DNA of 64,000 nt from Owenia fusiformis (lineage: Eukaryota > Annelida > Polychaeta > Sabellida > Oweniidae), in NCBI GenBank assembly GCA_903813345.2, contig CAIIXF020000001.1, positions 21,283,915 to 21,347,914 of the forward strand, in the 5' to 3' direction. The notes under the pieces were generated by a model. The model did no database searches and was not told the DNA's origin. It saw only the letters and a list, made by a program, of their open reading frames with translations. Shown here piece by piece: positions 22,919 to 35,600 of this stretch (within the stretch, counting starts at the first letter, position 1; each line of letters starts with the position of its first letter). Made by a program: the position numbers and the translations under genes.

Positions 22919-23030
22919 TAATGTCACCACCAAAAAGCTGTAACAAATTCTTATGGTCTCCGTTTTTTGTGACAGCGGTTGGTGGTTGGCGAGCTGCGGT
23001 CGTTGAAATGGTGGTGACATTTTGCATGGG
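22919..23030. repeat. Short copy of the AATGTCACCACC repeat family
   Basis: AATGTCACCACC at 22920 is mirrored by GGTGGTGACATT near 23010, with TTATGGTCTCCGTTTTTTGTG between them as in the repeat at 15283. It is probably a deleted copy of that family. Confidence 0.5.
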
Positions 23031-24689
23031 ATTGAGGAGATTTTCTAAAAAAAAAGTAATTTTCATGTGTACCCTAACTTTTTTATGTTTTGCTTTGGTA
23101 AACATACAGTTTGGAGAGCAGTTTAATTATCTCGTCAATCTATCATGTTTAAATTTCAGACAACTGACACTTACCAGTCAAGTCAAGTAACTAAGTCAAC
23201 ATTCGAAAATAAAAATCTAAAAAATCGTACATCTTTGATTTCCAAAATAATTTGTGAGGTGGTTATTACGATCATAATACACGTTTTAACGTATAAATTT
23301 TGATTACATCTCGAATCAATTCTCAACAAAGCGTCCGCGAAATAAGTATTCGAAATGTTTGAGTTCGGGATGATAAAAGTACGTTAAGATATACGGCTCC
23401 TTGAAACTTTCCTTTGGGAACAAGATATAGAATCAAAAGCAAATTCTTCTCAATAACTCCCTGACACATACCAACGAATGTTACGTAAGTAAATATCTCC
23501 GTTTTAAATAATTTTGTAAACGTTGTTCTCTACAGGCGACATTTTTTATGATTATAAAACAAAATTGAACATTTAAAAACGTTTGCATTTCTAAATTGAT
23601 AAGTTTCTTCGAATACAAAATAACTGTTAACGATTTAAGTCATCAATGATATTTCCCTTAGTGATCCCATGATAAATATACAGTAACTGGGTCAATGTTT
23701 TATGTTCAACCTTATTTTCATGACTTTTAAACATGAGTCGATAATTATGTAGGTTTCAATTCCAAATGTCAGCGTGTCAACTCGTGTTTTTCACAATATT
23801 TAGCCTTTTATCATGATAGATCCCCAAAATCTGCATGTACCTCTAAATGAGGCGATATGTTTTTAATTTTAGAGATGTAAGCTATAAACTCAAACAAAAA
23901 TTCAAACTACCCGCTATTATTTTGATTGCACAAGACGAAATTTCAACTCCCGGGGAGCACTTTGGTAACACTTTGAAGGAGGATTTTCACAAAAGGTTTC
24001 ATGCAATTTTATTGCTTTGTTTAAGCCTCAACTAAAATCATACTCAAATCCAATACCATAATAATAAATTAAAATGAAACATTAAACTCACCAGGTTATA
24101 TGATAAACCGTTTCGAGCATCGATGATTTGAGTTAAACTGTGGATATTTAAATCAATGTAATAAAGACGTAATATAAGTCGACATGTATTCGACAGTTAA
24201 TGTACACATATGATGTATGCATCAACGTGTGACTTAAATATCAATTCGTGACCATCATATTTGGCTTTCAAAAATTAAGTTGGAAGCTACAGTGGTAGGA
24301 GATTAACGAAAACGTCAATCGCATCCAAATATCCGAACGACGTCAAATATTAACAATACACTTTTCGTGCATCTCCATGATCCAGCAATGTGTATTCCAA
24401 CAATTTTCATCGAGTAGGAGATTAGCTTACATTCGAAATCACAACTTTCAAAATATTTGTTTCAACCAAGAATTAAGAACTTGAAACATGTTTTTAGTTT
24501 TTCAAACCGCATATCCTCATTTACGTTCTTTGATATGGGTGAATCCATTTGAAAACATGGATTTTCTTGATTATTCTTCAAAACTACCCTTGAAATATTA
24601 GTGATATTACAGTGTAAATTGACACGCATTTGTTTGCTCCATATCATGAAAACAAAAATCAGAATATTGAAAAGATATGTGATAAGACC

Positions 24690-24876
24690 CCCTTTCCTGT
24701 GGCCTGGCTCATATAGAATAATTTATCGGGGAGGGCGATTTTATCAAGGGGGAACTTTAGCCAATGGAGGGGGGAGCTTTTTAACAGTTTTAGGCAAAAA
24801 ATCATGCGAAAAGTGCTCAAAAAGGTGAAAACGGCATGGTTTTGACTGCTCCCTCCGCCCCCTGGCTACGGGCCTG
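24690..24876. repeat. Interspersed repeat ending GGCTACGGGCCTG
   Basis: The right end reads CCCTGGCTACGGGCCTG and the interior has the GGGGGGAGC and GTGCTCAAAAAGGTGAAAAC blocks seen inverted in the copy at 43415-43610 and more loosely at 52750-52950. No ORF. Confidence 0.55.
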
Positions 24877-26879
24877 ATATTCTTTCTCTGAAAAATGTTA
24901 ATTTGGAGATGGAATCATATCGTGGTTATGATTCAAAGCCCATTGCTGAACAATGTCCAAATGCTGTCTTCCCCAAAAGCTAAGAATTCTGATCTGCCAA
25001 ATCTAATATTCCACATTTATGAGCAACAGTGTAGGCCTAATTACAATAACACCTTTAGCTCTTAATTTATGAATATTTCAATCTATGTTAAAAGTTTATA
25101 TTACCTTTCATAGTCATTATTTTTTTGATTCCTGTATTTGATGGCAGCCATCAAAAAAATAGATGGGGTCGTTATGGATAAGAGTGACGTAGGAAAGTAT
25201 GACGTCATCAATGCAAGATCACGTGGCAATAATGTTACATGTGACTTCTTGAGTGAACACTCAGCAGTCAGCATCGTCAGATAGACATCAACAATGAAAA
25301 TTATGGTGATCCAAGTGAAAGCATGAATTCAATGTTTTAAAGAACTTCGCGGGACACAGACGCTGACGTATAATGCTGCGGGAATTGATACCAGGAGCCT
25401 AAGCTTCTATAGCCTATGATTTAAAATTGACAGGAATATTTGTGATAAGCTAAGCTTTACATCATGTTATTATATGATCATCCGAAAGCTTACTCACTAC
25501 CTCATCGGGTTCTACTCACGGTATAATCGGAATACTCAGGCGGTAGCATCGGGTCCTATATAACTTAAGCTTAATCGTACTCGTGACATAATCGGGTCTT
25601 TCATTTTCAACTTTCACCGGTGATTTCAATTATATGCAACGTATGGCAACTGAAATAAATGTGATATATTTACACCTATTTGTATCTTTGAATTGAATGA
25701 AGTAAAGACAGCAATGGTTCTTACTTATTTAAGATGTAAAGCATCATTCAAATATTTAGAAGTTGAATAAATATATTTAGAAGTTGAGTAAATATTGCAT
25801 CAAGTAAGCTTAAGCCTGAGTGCCTGGAACAATAAGTAAGCTTATATCGGTTAACTTACACACAATTCTGTGTTTTATCTTTTTCTCATATTGAGAAATT
25901 AAAGATATTAACAGAAGTTTATTAACTTAACCCCTACATTTTCAGACATCTTCGGGTCTTTGCTTGGCGGTATTTGTATATAGCCCGGGTACACTTTCGC
26001 CTAGTGCAAACTCCTAGCCTAGATAGCCTACCCTAGCCACTGACCCAACCGATCAACGTTTTTTTAGTTTTAGTAGCCTATAAGCTTATACAGTAAGACC
26101 TGAAGAATTAAGTCCATGCTAGTACTAACAAATCTGCTGGATAAAATGTGCCAAGTAGGCATACCATCGAAAAGACGTGGTGCATTGGTCGGAATCCGCC
26201 AATTGGTCTAAAACCCACACGTCCGAATCCCAAGAGTACGGATAACAGTGACCGAACCCCATCCATAGACTAGGTAAGTTTAGTACGAATCCCAAATGGT
26301 CCGAAAATAACTAATAATATATTAGCCTAATAAGATGATACAAATGCAAATATCGTATATTGTATTCACTCTCGTTATGCGTTAGCAATTTTTAGGCAGA
26401 TAACCGTGTTAGAAAAAATATATAAAAACTAAAATAAGCCTTTCATTTGAGTATAATACATCTGTAATCTCAAAATTGACGGAATTCCTTCCCCTACACA
26501 CGACCCCCAATGTTAGAGCAAAAATAAGGGAATATACGTCAAAACGATATTTGCATGAATAATCTACGAAAATTCCAAGCAGTAATACGAGAACTTCACT
26601 TTTCAAACCGGTTGCCATCTTGAAAAATTCCACCAAATATGATGAAAACCTGTCCATTTGAAGTCAAGTTATTTTCCAGATAGACCGGAGGGCGGACTAA
26701 CTGAGTGCTTCAGTGCAGTATATCCCTACTGAACTTCATTGGTTGGTATAACCAGAACAACGGCAACGCCAAAGCGTAGCGAATCCCATCGAACAGAAAT
26801 GACTGGCATTTTACAAACGAAATATTATAGCAAATATCATAAAACAAAGCACATAAGAAAGGCCACTATTTTCAAAATG

Positions 26880-27335
26880 GTTGTTCACTAGCTAAGTTGT
26901 CATCAGAAGTAATATGCTTTTAAGTAGCCACCTATACATTTTTTTAAATGGTCACCTTCAACCAAAAATGTCGTAAGACAGTATGCAATGCTTATGAGTA
27001 TTCACATATAAAATATGAACAAAATCGCTCTATTACTTTTTGAATAAAAAAAAAAGAAAAAAAGTAAAAAATGTAAAATAACACACATAAAAATGGTGGC
27101 CATTTTTCAAAATGGCCGAATACTCCCCAAAGTTTTATTAGACAATGTGCCATGCTTAAAGTATTCACATATCAAATATGAACAAAATCGCTCCACTACT
27201 TTTCGAGTTATAGTAGAAAATGTAAAAATGACAGCCATTTTTTAAAATGGCCGCCTACTACCTACGTACGTACGTACGTACGGGCGGAGGCGTTCCCTAT
27301 ATCCTCCGAACTTCGTTCGATAGGATAATTAGCAA
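26880..27335. repeat. Dispersed repeat with ATGGCCGCC blocks and CGAAC hairpin tail
   Basis: Two to three repeated blocks with CATATCAAATATGAACAAAA, a CGCTC(T/C)ATTACTTTT motif and TTTTAAAATGGCCGCC lead to a CGTA run and the tail TATATCCTCCGAACTTCGTT, CGATAGGATAA. The order matches 17225-17495 and 33930-34880. Confidence 0.65.
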
Positions 27336-27383
27336 TATAATGTTGGGAAAGAAAATAACGCTTATGACCAATGGATAAATATA

Positions 27384-28262
27384 CTCCTCAAAAAAAGTTA
27401 AAGACCTCATAGGTTTACATGTTAATCCCCATATTTGTTTAATGACTGTTTTCTAAGCGGGGAACAAAAGAAATCCCAATAAAGAAAATAAATCTGTATC
27501 TTGATTCTATTCACTATAAAGTCCGCAACATTTCAATGTTATATCTCCATTACATTGGGTCAAAATTTGATGTCAAAATTGATGAATTTTATGAAATGTA
27601 ACAAAAATGGCAGATCCCATGTTAAACAAATGGGGAATGGTTGGGTTGCCATAATTCATATGAGGAACGATCCATCCATCCGTTTGCTCTCAAAATTGAG
27701 ATTGTAAGAGATAATTAAATTTGCTAAATTGTCTACTAGACAAAAAAATGATTTAATTGTCCAGGCTTTACAAAAGTTAATGGTTTCAAATTCAATAATT
27801 TTTTAATGAACCTCTTATTGAAATAACACAGGTGGTTCAGTGAGGTGGTCAAAATTACTTTAACGCTCCATATCGCTAATTTTAACAACATAAGCGAGAC
27901 ATTTAGCGTGTAAAATGTAAAATCATTCAATTTTCTACTAAGAAAGTATTTTTAATAAACGTTTTGCTGAATACATATTCCAAAATCTGAGTTGCCCCTA
28001 AGCCACCATTCCCCATTTGTTTAACATGGGATCTGCCATTTTTGTTACATTTCATGAAATTCATCAATTTTGACATCAAATTTTGACCCAATGTAATGGA
28101 GATATAACATTGAAATGTTGCGGACTTTATAGTGAATAGAATCAAGATACAGATCTATATTCTTTATTGGGATTTCTTTTGTTGCCCGCTTAGAAAACAG
28201 TCGTTAAACAAATATGGGGATTAACATGTAAACCTATGAGGTCCTTAACTTTTTTTGAGGAG
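27384..28262. mobile_element. Tc1/mariner-like foldback element with about 265-bp inverted repeats
   Basis: The element begins CTCCTCAAAAAAAGTTAAAG and ends with the complement, flanked by TA on both sides (27382-27383, 28263-28264). The arms match almost base for base for about 265 bp, so the copy is young. The middle (about 27660-27990) has no transposase. ORFs in both arms are the same sequence read on opposite strands. Confidence 0.88.
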
Positions 28263-28737
28263 TATATGAATTTCAATAGTCAGTTTAAATATAGGTCCTG
28301 TTTGTCTGTTTGTTATTTTTTTACAAGATATACAGATACCGGATGACAAGTATGATATGATCTTTATCCACAAATATCAATATCCATGAGAAAAACCCGC
28401 ATCATGAGGATCATAGGATGTTACTTTTATTCCATAGGTAAAAGGTGCCTAATGAATTGAATCAATCTTTCCAAACAGCTGATGGACCATTGCTATGACA
28501 AGTCTCGTTTTGGGTGAGCATTAAAAATATGTTACCCACCATATTATATCATGATTTAAAAGCCATAATTGATGGTTTGGTATGCCAAAATATCATTGAG
28601 TATGATCAGAGAATACAAAATAACAGAAATCCGGACTAAAATACAATAAGTACAAAATAATAGCAAATTAGTTTTAAACAATAACATTTTGTAATCTTTA
28701 TTTCATATTACAGCCATATATTCAATTTATTTGTTTT

Positions 28738-29631
28738 TGCCTATGTCAGATTTGTGCTGGGCGCCCGGTTATGAGTAGGAATCGGCGATTTTTAAATGGA
28801 CCGGGCGCCGTTGACTTCTCTGGTTCTCTCTGATGTCTCCATTTTGCCATGAGTATGGTCACATAATCAAGGTCACTATATTGCGCCCGCAATAAATCTG
28901 GCGGAAAAAATCAAACAGGCATCTGTAGGATATGTAAGACTATCACACTGGTATGCAAGGTCATCTCGTCGTAAGATTATCAGACGATGACCGTATTGCA
29001 CACGTCCGAACATGGGACATCGGGACATTCATGAGTGAATATACACCTCTTAAAGGGTATAACATATTTAATATTCATGACTAACTTTCGATTGAGGTTG
29101 ACACAAGCTAAGCATGACTGACCCATCCACCCACCCAAGTTTGTCATTCATATTTCATTGAACTGTTCATTCTATTTTTATTTCTTAATGCAGTCATGTG
29201 AATATATTTGATTCATAACTTTATCTTTGTTTGAAAACGTTTATACTACTTTATTAGAACGAATAATTTAGATTTATTAAACAATTCAAATTGTAATCGC
29301 CTTGTAAGCGAGGAGTCGTAAGAATTTCATTCTGTGTTTTCATTAACTACAAAATCCCAGGATGACCGCACGAGCTGGAGCCATAAGATAATCGTATGAT
29401 GGACCATACGGGATACGTCCCGGTAGGTACCGATGAGTTTGGTTTGAGAAAAATCGGTAAGATATCGGCAATTTTTATCCCCGATAAACTCTCCCAGAAC
29501 CCTTAAGACTTTTATAAACCGGTCGATGGTCGCCGATCATCGCCAGGCGCCCGTTCGATACCCGGGCTTGTCGGCCGAATTTGGAGAAAATACTCATCGG
29601 CTGGGCGCAGTAGCAAATGTGACCAAGGCAT
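28738..29631. mobile_element. GC-rich-ended foldback element abutting the TTI1 stop codon
   Basis: TGCCTATGTCAGATTTGTGC then TGGGCGCCCGG at the left corresponds, inverted and with mismatches, to CTGGGCGCAGTAGCAAATGT then GACCAAGGCA at the right. GGCGCCCGG-type blocks and TGAGTA recur in both arms. The right end lies 12 bases from the TTI1 stop codon (29644-29646). No ORF. Ends and family are uncertain. Confidence 0.5.
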
Positions 29632-29643
29632 AAGCAATGAAAG

Positions 29644-32600
29644 TCAGTGTACAAGCCATGAGTCCATCGCTGCTAGAATTGTGTCTACATTGTCTTTATA
29701 GTCCTCGGTCTTCACCTTCCACTTCACACCCTGAAAATACAAAACATGTTATTATTATATTATATTAAAGATTGATAGTTTTGTATCTAACGCCATAGCA
29801 TTGTATATGACATATTCATTTCAAAATCTGATCTAAGTCAAAATACAGTGGTGGAGTTAGGAAACACATTTACCCGTAAGTCAATTAGTGCACATAGATA
29901 AGTTTTAATTAAACCAATAGGCTTACTCATAAGTCAATGAAGGCATAGAGAGGTGGAGTTAAGCTATAGCTTTACCTTGAAGTCAATAAAGGCATAGAGA
30001 GGTGGGGTTAAGCAATTTGTTTACTTGTAAGTCAATGAGGGCATAGAGAGGTGGAGTTAAGCCATAGCTTTACCTTAAAGTCAATAAAGGCATAAAGAGG
30101 TGGGGTTAAGCAATTTGTTTACTTGTAAGTCAATGAGGGCATGGAGAGGTGGAGTTAAGCAATAGGGTTACCTGTAAGTCAATGAAGGTATAGAGAGGTG
30201 GAGTAAAGCAATAGGTTTATCTGTGAGTCAATGAATGCAGAGAGAGGTGGAGTTAAGCAATAGGCTTACCTGTAAGTCAATGAAGGCATAGAGAGGTGGA
30301 GTTAAGCAATATGTTTACATGTAAGAATGTAAGTCAATGATGACATAGAGAGGTGGAGTTAAACAATAGGTTTACCTGTGAGTCAATGAAGGCATAGAGA
30401 GGTGGAGTTAAACAATAGGCTTACCTGTAAATCAATGAAGGCATAGAGAGGTGGAGTTAAGCAATAGGTTTACATGTAAGAATGTAAGTCAATGATGACA
30501 TAGAGAGGTGGAGTTAAACAATAGGCTTACCTGTTAATCAATGAAGGCATGGCCAGGTGGAGCAATAGGGTTACATGTAAGTCAATGAAGGTATAGAGAG
30601 GTGGAGTAAAGCAATAGGTATATCTGTGAGTCAATGAAAGCAGAGAGAGGTGGAGTTAAGCAATAGGGTTACCTGTAAGTCAATGAAGGCATAGAGAGGT
30701 GGAGTTAAGCAATAGAGTTACCTGTAAGTCAATGAAGGTATAGATAGGTGGAGTTAAGAAATAGGTTTATCTGTGAGTCAATGAAAGCAGAGAGAGGTGG
30801 AGTTAAGCAATAGGCTTACCTGTTAATCAATGAAGGCATAGAGAGGTGGAGTTTAAAGCAATAGGTTTATCTGCGAGTCAATGAAAGCAGAGAGATGTAG
30901 AGTTAGTAAATGCTTTACCTATAAATCAATGAGGGCATAGAGAGTTGGAGCTAGGAAATGGGTTTGTTTACCTGTAAGTCAATGAGGACACTGGGCATAG
31001 AGAGTGGAGCTAAGAAATAGGTTTACATGTAAGTCAATGAGGACATAGAGAGGTGGAGTTAAGCAATAGATTTACCTGTAAGTCAATAAGTCAGAGAGGT
31101 GGAGTTAGTTATAGGCATTGCATTACCTGTAGATCAATGAAGGTAGGATGAGGTGGTCTGAGATCCAGGTTAAAGTTTACAGTTTGTAGTTTCAACCAAA
31201 CAGCATCAGGATCAACATAACTCATCTCAAGGAACATCTTGGTGGCAGCCTAAATAGTTAGCAAAATACATAATATATTGAAAATACTGTAATACTATTA
31301 AATCACCTTTGGTAGTCATCTTTATCTTATTGAATTTTACCTTCACAACCTCTCATTCTTATTAAATACAACTATACTTTAAAGAATAAAAATTCATGGA
31401 GATGGACAGACATACTGAATTTCAAACGAATACCGAATTTCACAATGTCAATATTTGCGATATGCTCAGCATCTATCATACATTCATTCGAAAGTATTCT
31501 ATAGGCATGTATAGATAGAAGATATCTAATGCAGTTTAACCACAACATATGCTATCATAAGTTCATGTACCAGCATATAGAAAATGTTAACTAGCCTAAC
31601 GGATATTAGGTACAAATGAATGCCGACCTTTAGCCTTTTCCTGGTAACTGCCCTCCAGAGTGAATATCTTACCTTTTGTAGCACCTGTGGTTGCACTGAG
31701 TGTAAGTATGGTAAGAAGGCAGTAAGAACATGATCAAATTCAATCTCATTTTCATGTAGGTTTATCTGAAAGAAGAGGTCAATACATCGATATTTTCAAA
31801 TCAGCTCTTTGATCCTCAATTGATTGAACAGCCATATTCTCCAGGTTACATAATCAACCATGGTAAAACTACAATATATGGTTCATTTAGTAAAATGTTT
31901 ATTCATATTGTTCCCTTGTAAAACAAATCACTGAAATCACATGTAGTTGAAAGTACATGTAGGTCAGAAAGGTTAGATTTGATGTGTATATCTACATGTA
32001 TTGTAAATGACCTACTATAAACAAGGCATTAACATGACAAAATGTCACCACCAAGTTGCTCACAATATTATAAGTTCTATGTTCAGTCAGATTTGAATTC
32101 CTGACAACTTGTAGATGATTTTGAAAAGAAATTGATCAAATTGAAACAAGTTGACAAAAGATGACTAGTATTGCAAAGTAGAATAACAATATACCTGTTT
32201 AGCCATGTCACCCATTGTCTGCAAGATTGCTAGCTGAAGCTTACATACTGATGTAAACTTGTATGTCTGTCCTGCCTTAGCACTGGAAAAAAATCAAGAC
32301 TAAATCGGTACATAATTTGTATAGAGACAGATCTGACTCTCTTTGTTACAACAAATACAGTACTATACTAGTATACAAATGTACAGCTTTTGAAATCTAA
32401 TTTTATTGTTTGGGTCAATACATATGTGATTTTATAGTGACAAGAAATATTCCAATTCAACAGAGACAAAGTTTATAGATAGCTACAAGAAAACTGTAAA
32501 ACCTTGGAAGCTGCAAATCCCATTGGTACTCTCAATATCAATGGAAACATATAATGTATATATTATCTGGTTTGAATTATAAATGATACAGACTTAAATA

Positions 32601-35600
32601 TTATCAAAAATGTGATTTTGATGACAAGAAGTTAAATTGATGCAAAAATTAAGAAATTGGTACAATGGTGTAAAGCCCAAATATGGACCACTGGATCAGT
32701 TTAGATTAATGTTTTCATGTGTCCAAAAATTGTTGCTATATGGATGGACAGGCAGATGTACAGATGGGTGGCCAAGTTCATTAGCTTACCACATGAGCCA
32801 AAAATGGTGAAATAAATCTATTAAACTTCTTGATGGTGACATGAAAACTATTGTTACATAGACAATTATCCAATAGAAACCTTATTGTACCTGATAAGTG
32901 CTTGTTTCTTCAAGAAGTCCATGAGTCTTGGAAGTATATCCTTCACTATTCTTCTTCTCATGAAGTCACCACTTATCTCTGTCATTATTTGTAGCATCTT
33001 TAATGCCTGGAACATAGACATACAGTAAAACCTGTTCTAAGTGAAACATCTCATGAAATGGAACAACTCGGAAGTAGTTTTTAAAAAATCCCGTTTTTTA
33101 AACCCATTGAATTAAAGTACAATTGAAATAGTGTTTTAAACATAAAAGAAACAATTTTATTTAATAATGAATGTATTTGGACATGTCATCTAATCAGTAA
33201 TGTGGCAACCATTTCATTCCAATGAATGTGGTAGCTATTTAATAAACAATATCTAAATGTTTTGTGACATTTTTTGGCCCCCATGTGACTTTTGAACTGA
33301 CAGCTTAAGAGATATCACAATGTTAATAATGAAACTTACTCTGACAGTAACTAAAGTTTCATCATCCTTGAATCTTTGTAGAATAGCTGGCCACAACTTG
33401 TGCACCATTGGAAGGAGATCATCTGTAATGGAACATTAAATAATAAAATGCAACACAAAATTAGATAAACATTCTAATATTGCATATTCTGTTTGACCAT
33501 TTATAGTAATATAAAAAATGAGGTACAAAAATTCTTGGATTGGAATAGCCCTAAATATATTTATTTGTGCAGGGGTTTACCTTTGTGATTTGCCATAGCC
33601 AAACATCCATTCTCTATAACATCTAGAACCTGTAGACGCAGCCTTGGATTCCCAGTTGATAAAATGTGTATACACCTTGTGAGCACCTAGTGGACAGAGA
33701 ACAGTGTCATGTATGATCAGCAATGGATATACATACATATACATATATACACGTACATATTCATATACAGTATATAAATGAACATATTCATGATGCATTT
33801 TCAGAAGTTGAAGAATGTTATATCACCAAAATCTAATGCTCCTCCTCCTTACAGGGAATTTTTTAGCTTTAGCTTTATAAATGCATATAAATTTTATTGA
33901 CTTCTAGTACGTCATGTGCAACTAGAAAAACAGCAACTCCACGGAGTAGCAAATCCCACCGAACAGCCACCTTGAAAATTTCTTCTCAAGCAGAGCTCCT
34001 TTATCTATAGGCATCAGTATATAAAATTTGAAGTAAATCCGTCCAATGGTATTTGAGTTATCAAAGATTACCTTTTTTATGAAAAATGGCAGCCATTTTG
34101 AAATTCAGCTGACCCCTTTGAAATTTCTTCTGAAGCAGATCTCCTATTTCCCTAAACATCAGGATATAAAATTGGAACCAAATCCATTCACTGGTATTTT
34201 AGTTATCAATGATTATGTTTTTTTAACGAAAAATGGCGGCCATTTTGAAATTTAGCTGCCATCTTGAAAATCCATTCTCAAACAGAGCTCCTATGTCCCT
34301 AGGCATCAGCATGTAAAATTTGAACCAAATCCATTCAATAGTATTTGAGTTATCAAAGATAAAAAATTTTACAAAAAATGGCCGCCATTTTGAAATATGG
34401 TTGCATTCTTGAAAATGTCTTCTTGAGCAAGGTTCCTTTGTAGTTTGTACCCAGGCAACAGCATATAAAATTTGATCCAAATCTATTCAATGATATTTGA
34501 GTTATCAAAGATAACGTTTTTTTTATGAAAAATGGCCGCCATTTTTAAATATGGTGGCCATCTTGAAAATGTCTTCTTCAGCAGGGCTCCTTTGTACCCG
34601 GACAACAGCATATAAAATTTGAACCAAATCCATCTACAAGTATTTGAGTAATCAAAGATTATATTTTTTCCGAAAAATGGCCGCCATTTTGAATTTAGCA
34701 GCCATATTGAAAATTCCTTCTCGAGCAGAGGTCCTACACCCATAAGGCATACGCCTATAAAATTTGAATGAAATCCGTTAACGGGTATTTGAGTTATTGC
34801 CCGGACACACGAACGGACGAACGGACGGACGGACGGACGGCTTTTCTATATCCCCCTCGAACTTCGTTCGGTGGGATAAAAATGCATCTATTGAACTAGA
34901 TAATATAACACTGTGTTGGAAGAATACATTTAAAGTGTGATGGATTCAGAAGGTTAATTCTTCAAAGAGTTAATTTGGTTGAAAATGTTAAAAACTAACT
35001 TCCGGACCCAAAACTGAACATTTTTGGAAGACATTGAATGTATTCTCTTAACAGTTCTTGCTTCAACACATTTTCATTGATATTTGGAGTCACAGTTTAT
35101 CTGGTCAAAATTTAATTCAGAAGCAATCTGAAATAAAATGGAGTCTATAATTGAAATAAACAAATGCCAAAAACTTGAGATTCAAAAATATAAAATCTAT
35201 GAGTTAAACCTCTAAAACAGCTTTGATATGTTGTGGTACTTTCTTCTCAGTGTCACCCTCTGTAGGATCCATTTCTTCTTCTACATTATCCTTATCATCA
35301 TCACCAACATCATCATCTCCCATCACAGTCTCATCAGTGAAATCACCTTCAGCTATCCGTTTTTGGGTTTTGTACTCCAATAAAAATGTTTTCACATCTT
35401 CTACACTAAGATGCTTTACAGTCCTCGATGTATCTGAGATTCTACCATGCTCACTTGAATTCTGAAATACAATTTTTGATTCGAATTTCAAGCCAAAATA
35501 CACTCCATGTACATGCTGACTATGACTATAGACCATTCTATTGGAGTTGAATATGTCTCATCCTGAGTTAAAGAGATTTCTATCCAACACATACTCACTT

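Larger units (their letters stand above)
22737..27383. other. Intergenic region, no gene recognised
   Basis: I searched both strands for conserved protein fragments and found none. The missing 5' exon of the EGF gene probably lies here, but the required phase (ends after the first base of a codon) did not identify it. A minus-strand ORF at 26409-26657 contains a signal-peptide-like MATGLKSEVLVLLLGIF but has no suitable donor. Repeats are listed separately. Confidence 0.4.

Noticed and set aside
26409-26657. Minus-strand ORF with signal-peptide-like MATGLKSEVLVLLLGIF as first exon of the EGF gene
   Set aside because: No donor gives the required phase to the exon at 22736, and there is no other support.
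29860-31160. CRISPR-like regular repeats
   Set aside because: Units are contiguous and variable with no unique spacers, and the context is a eukaryotic intron.
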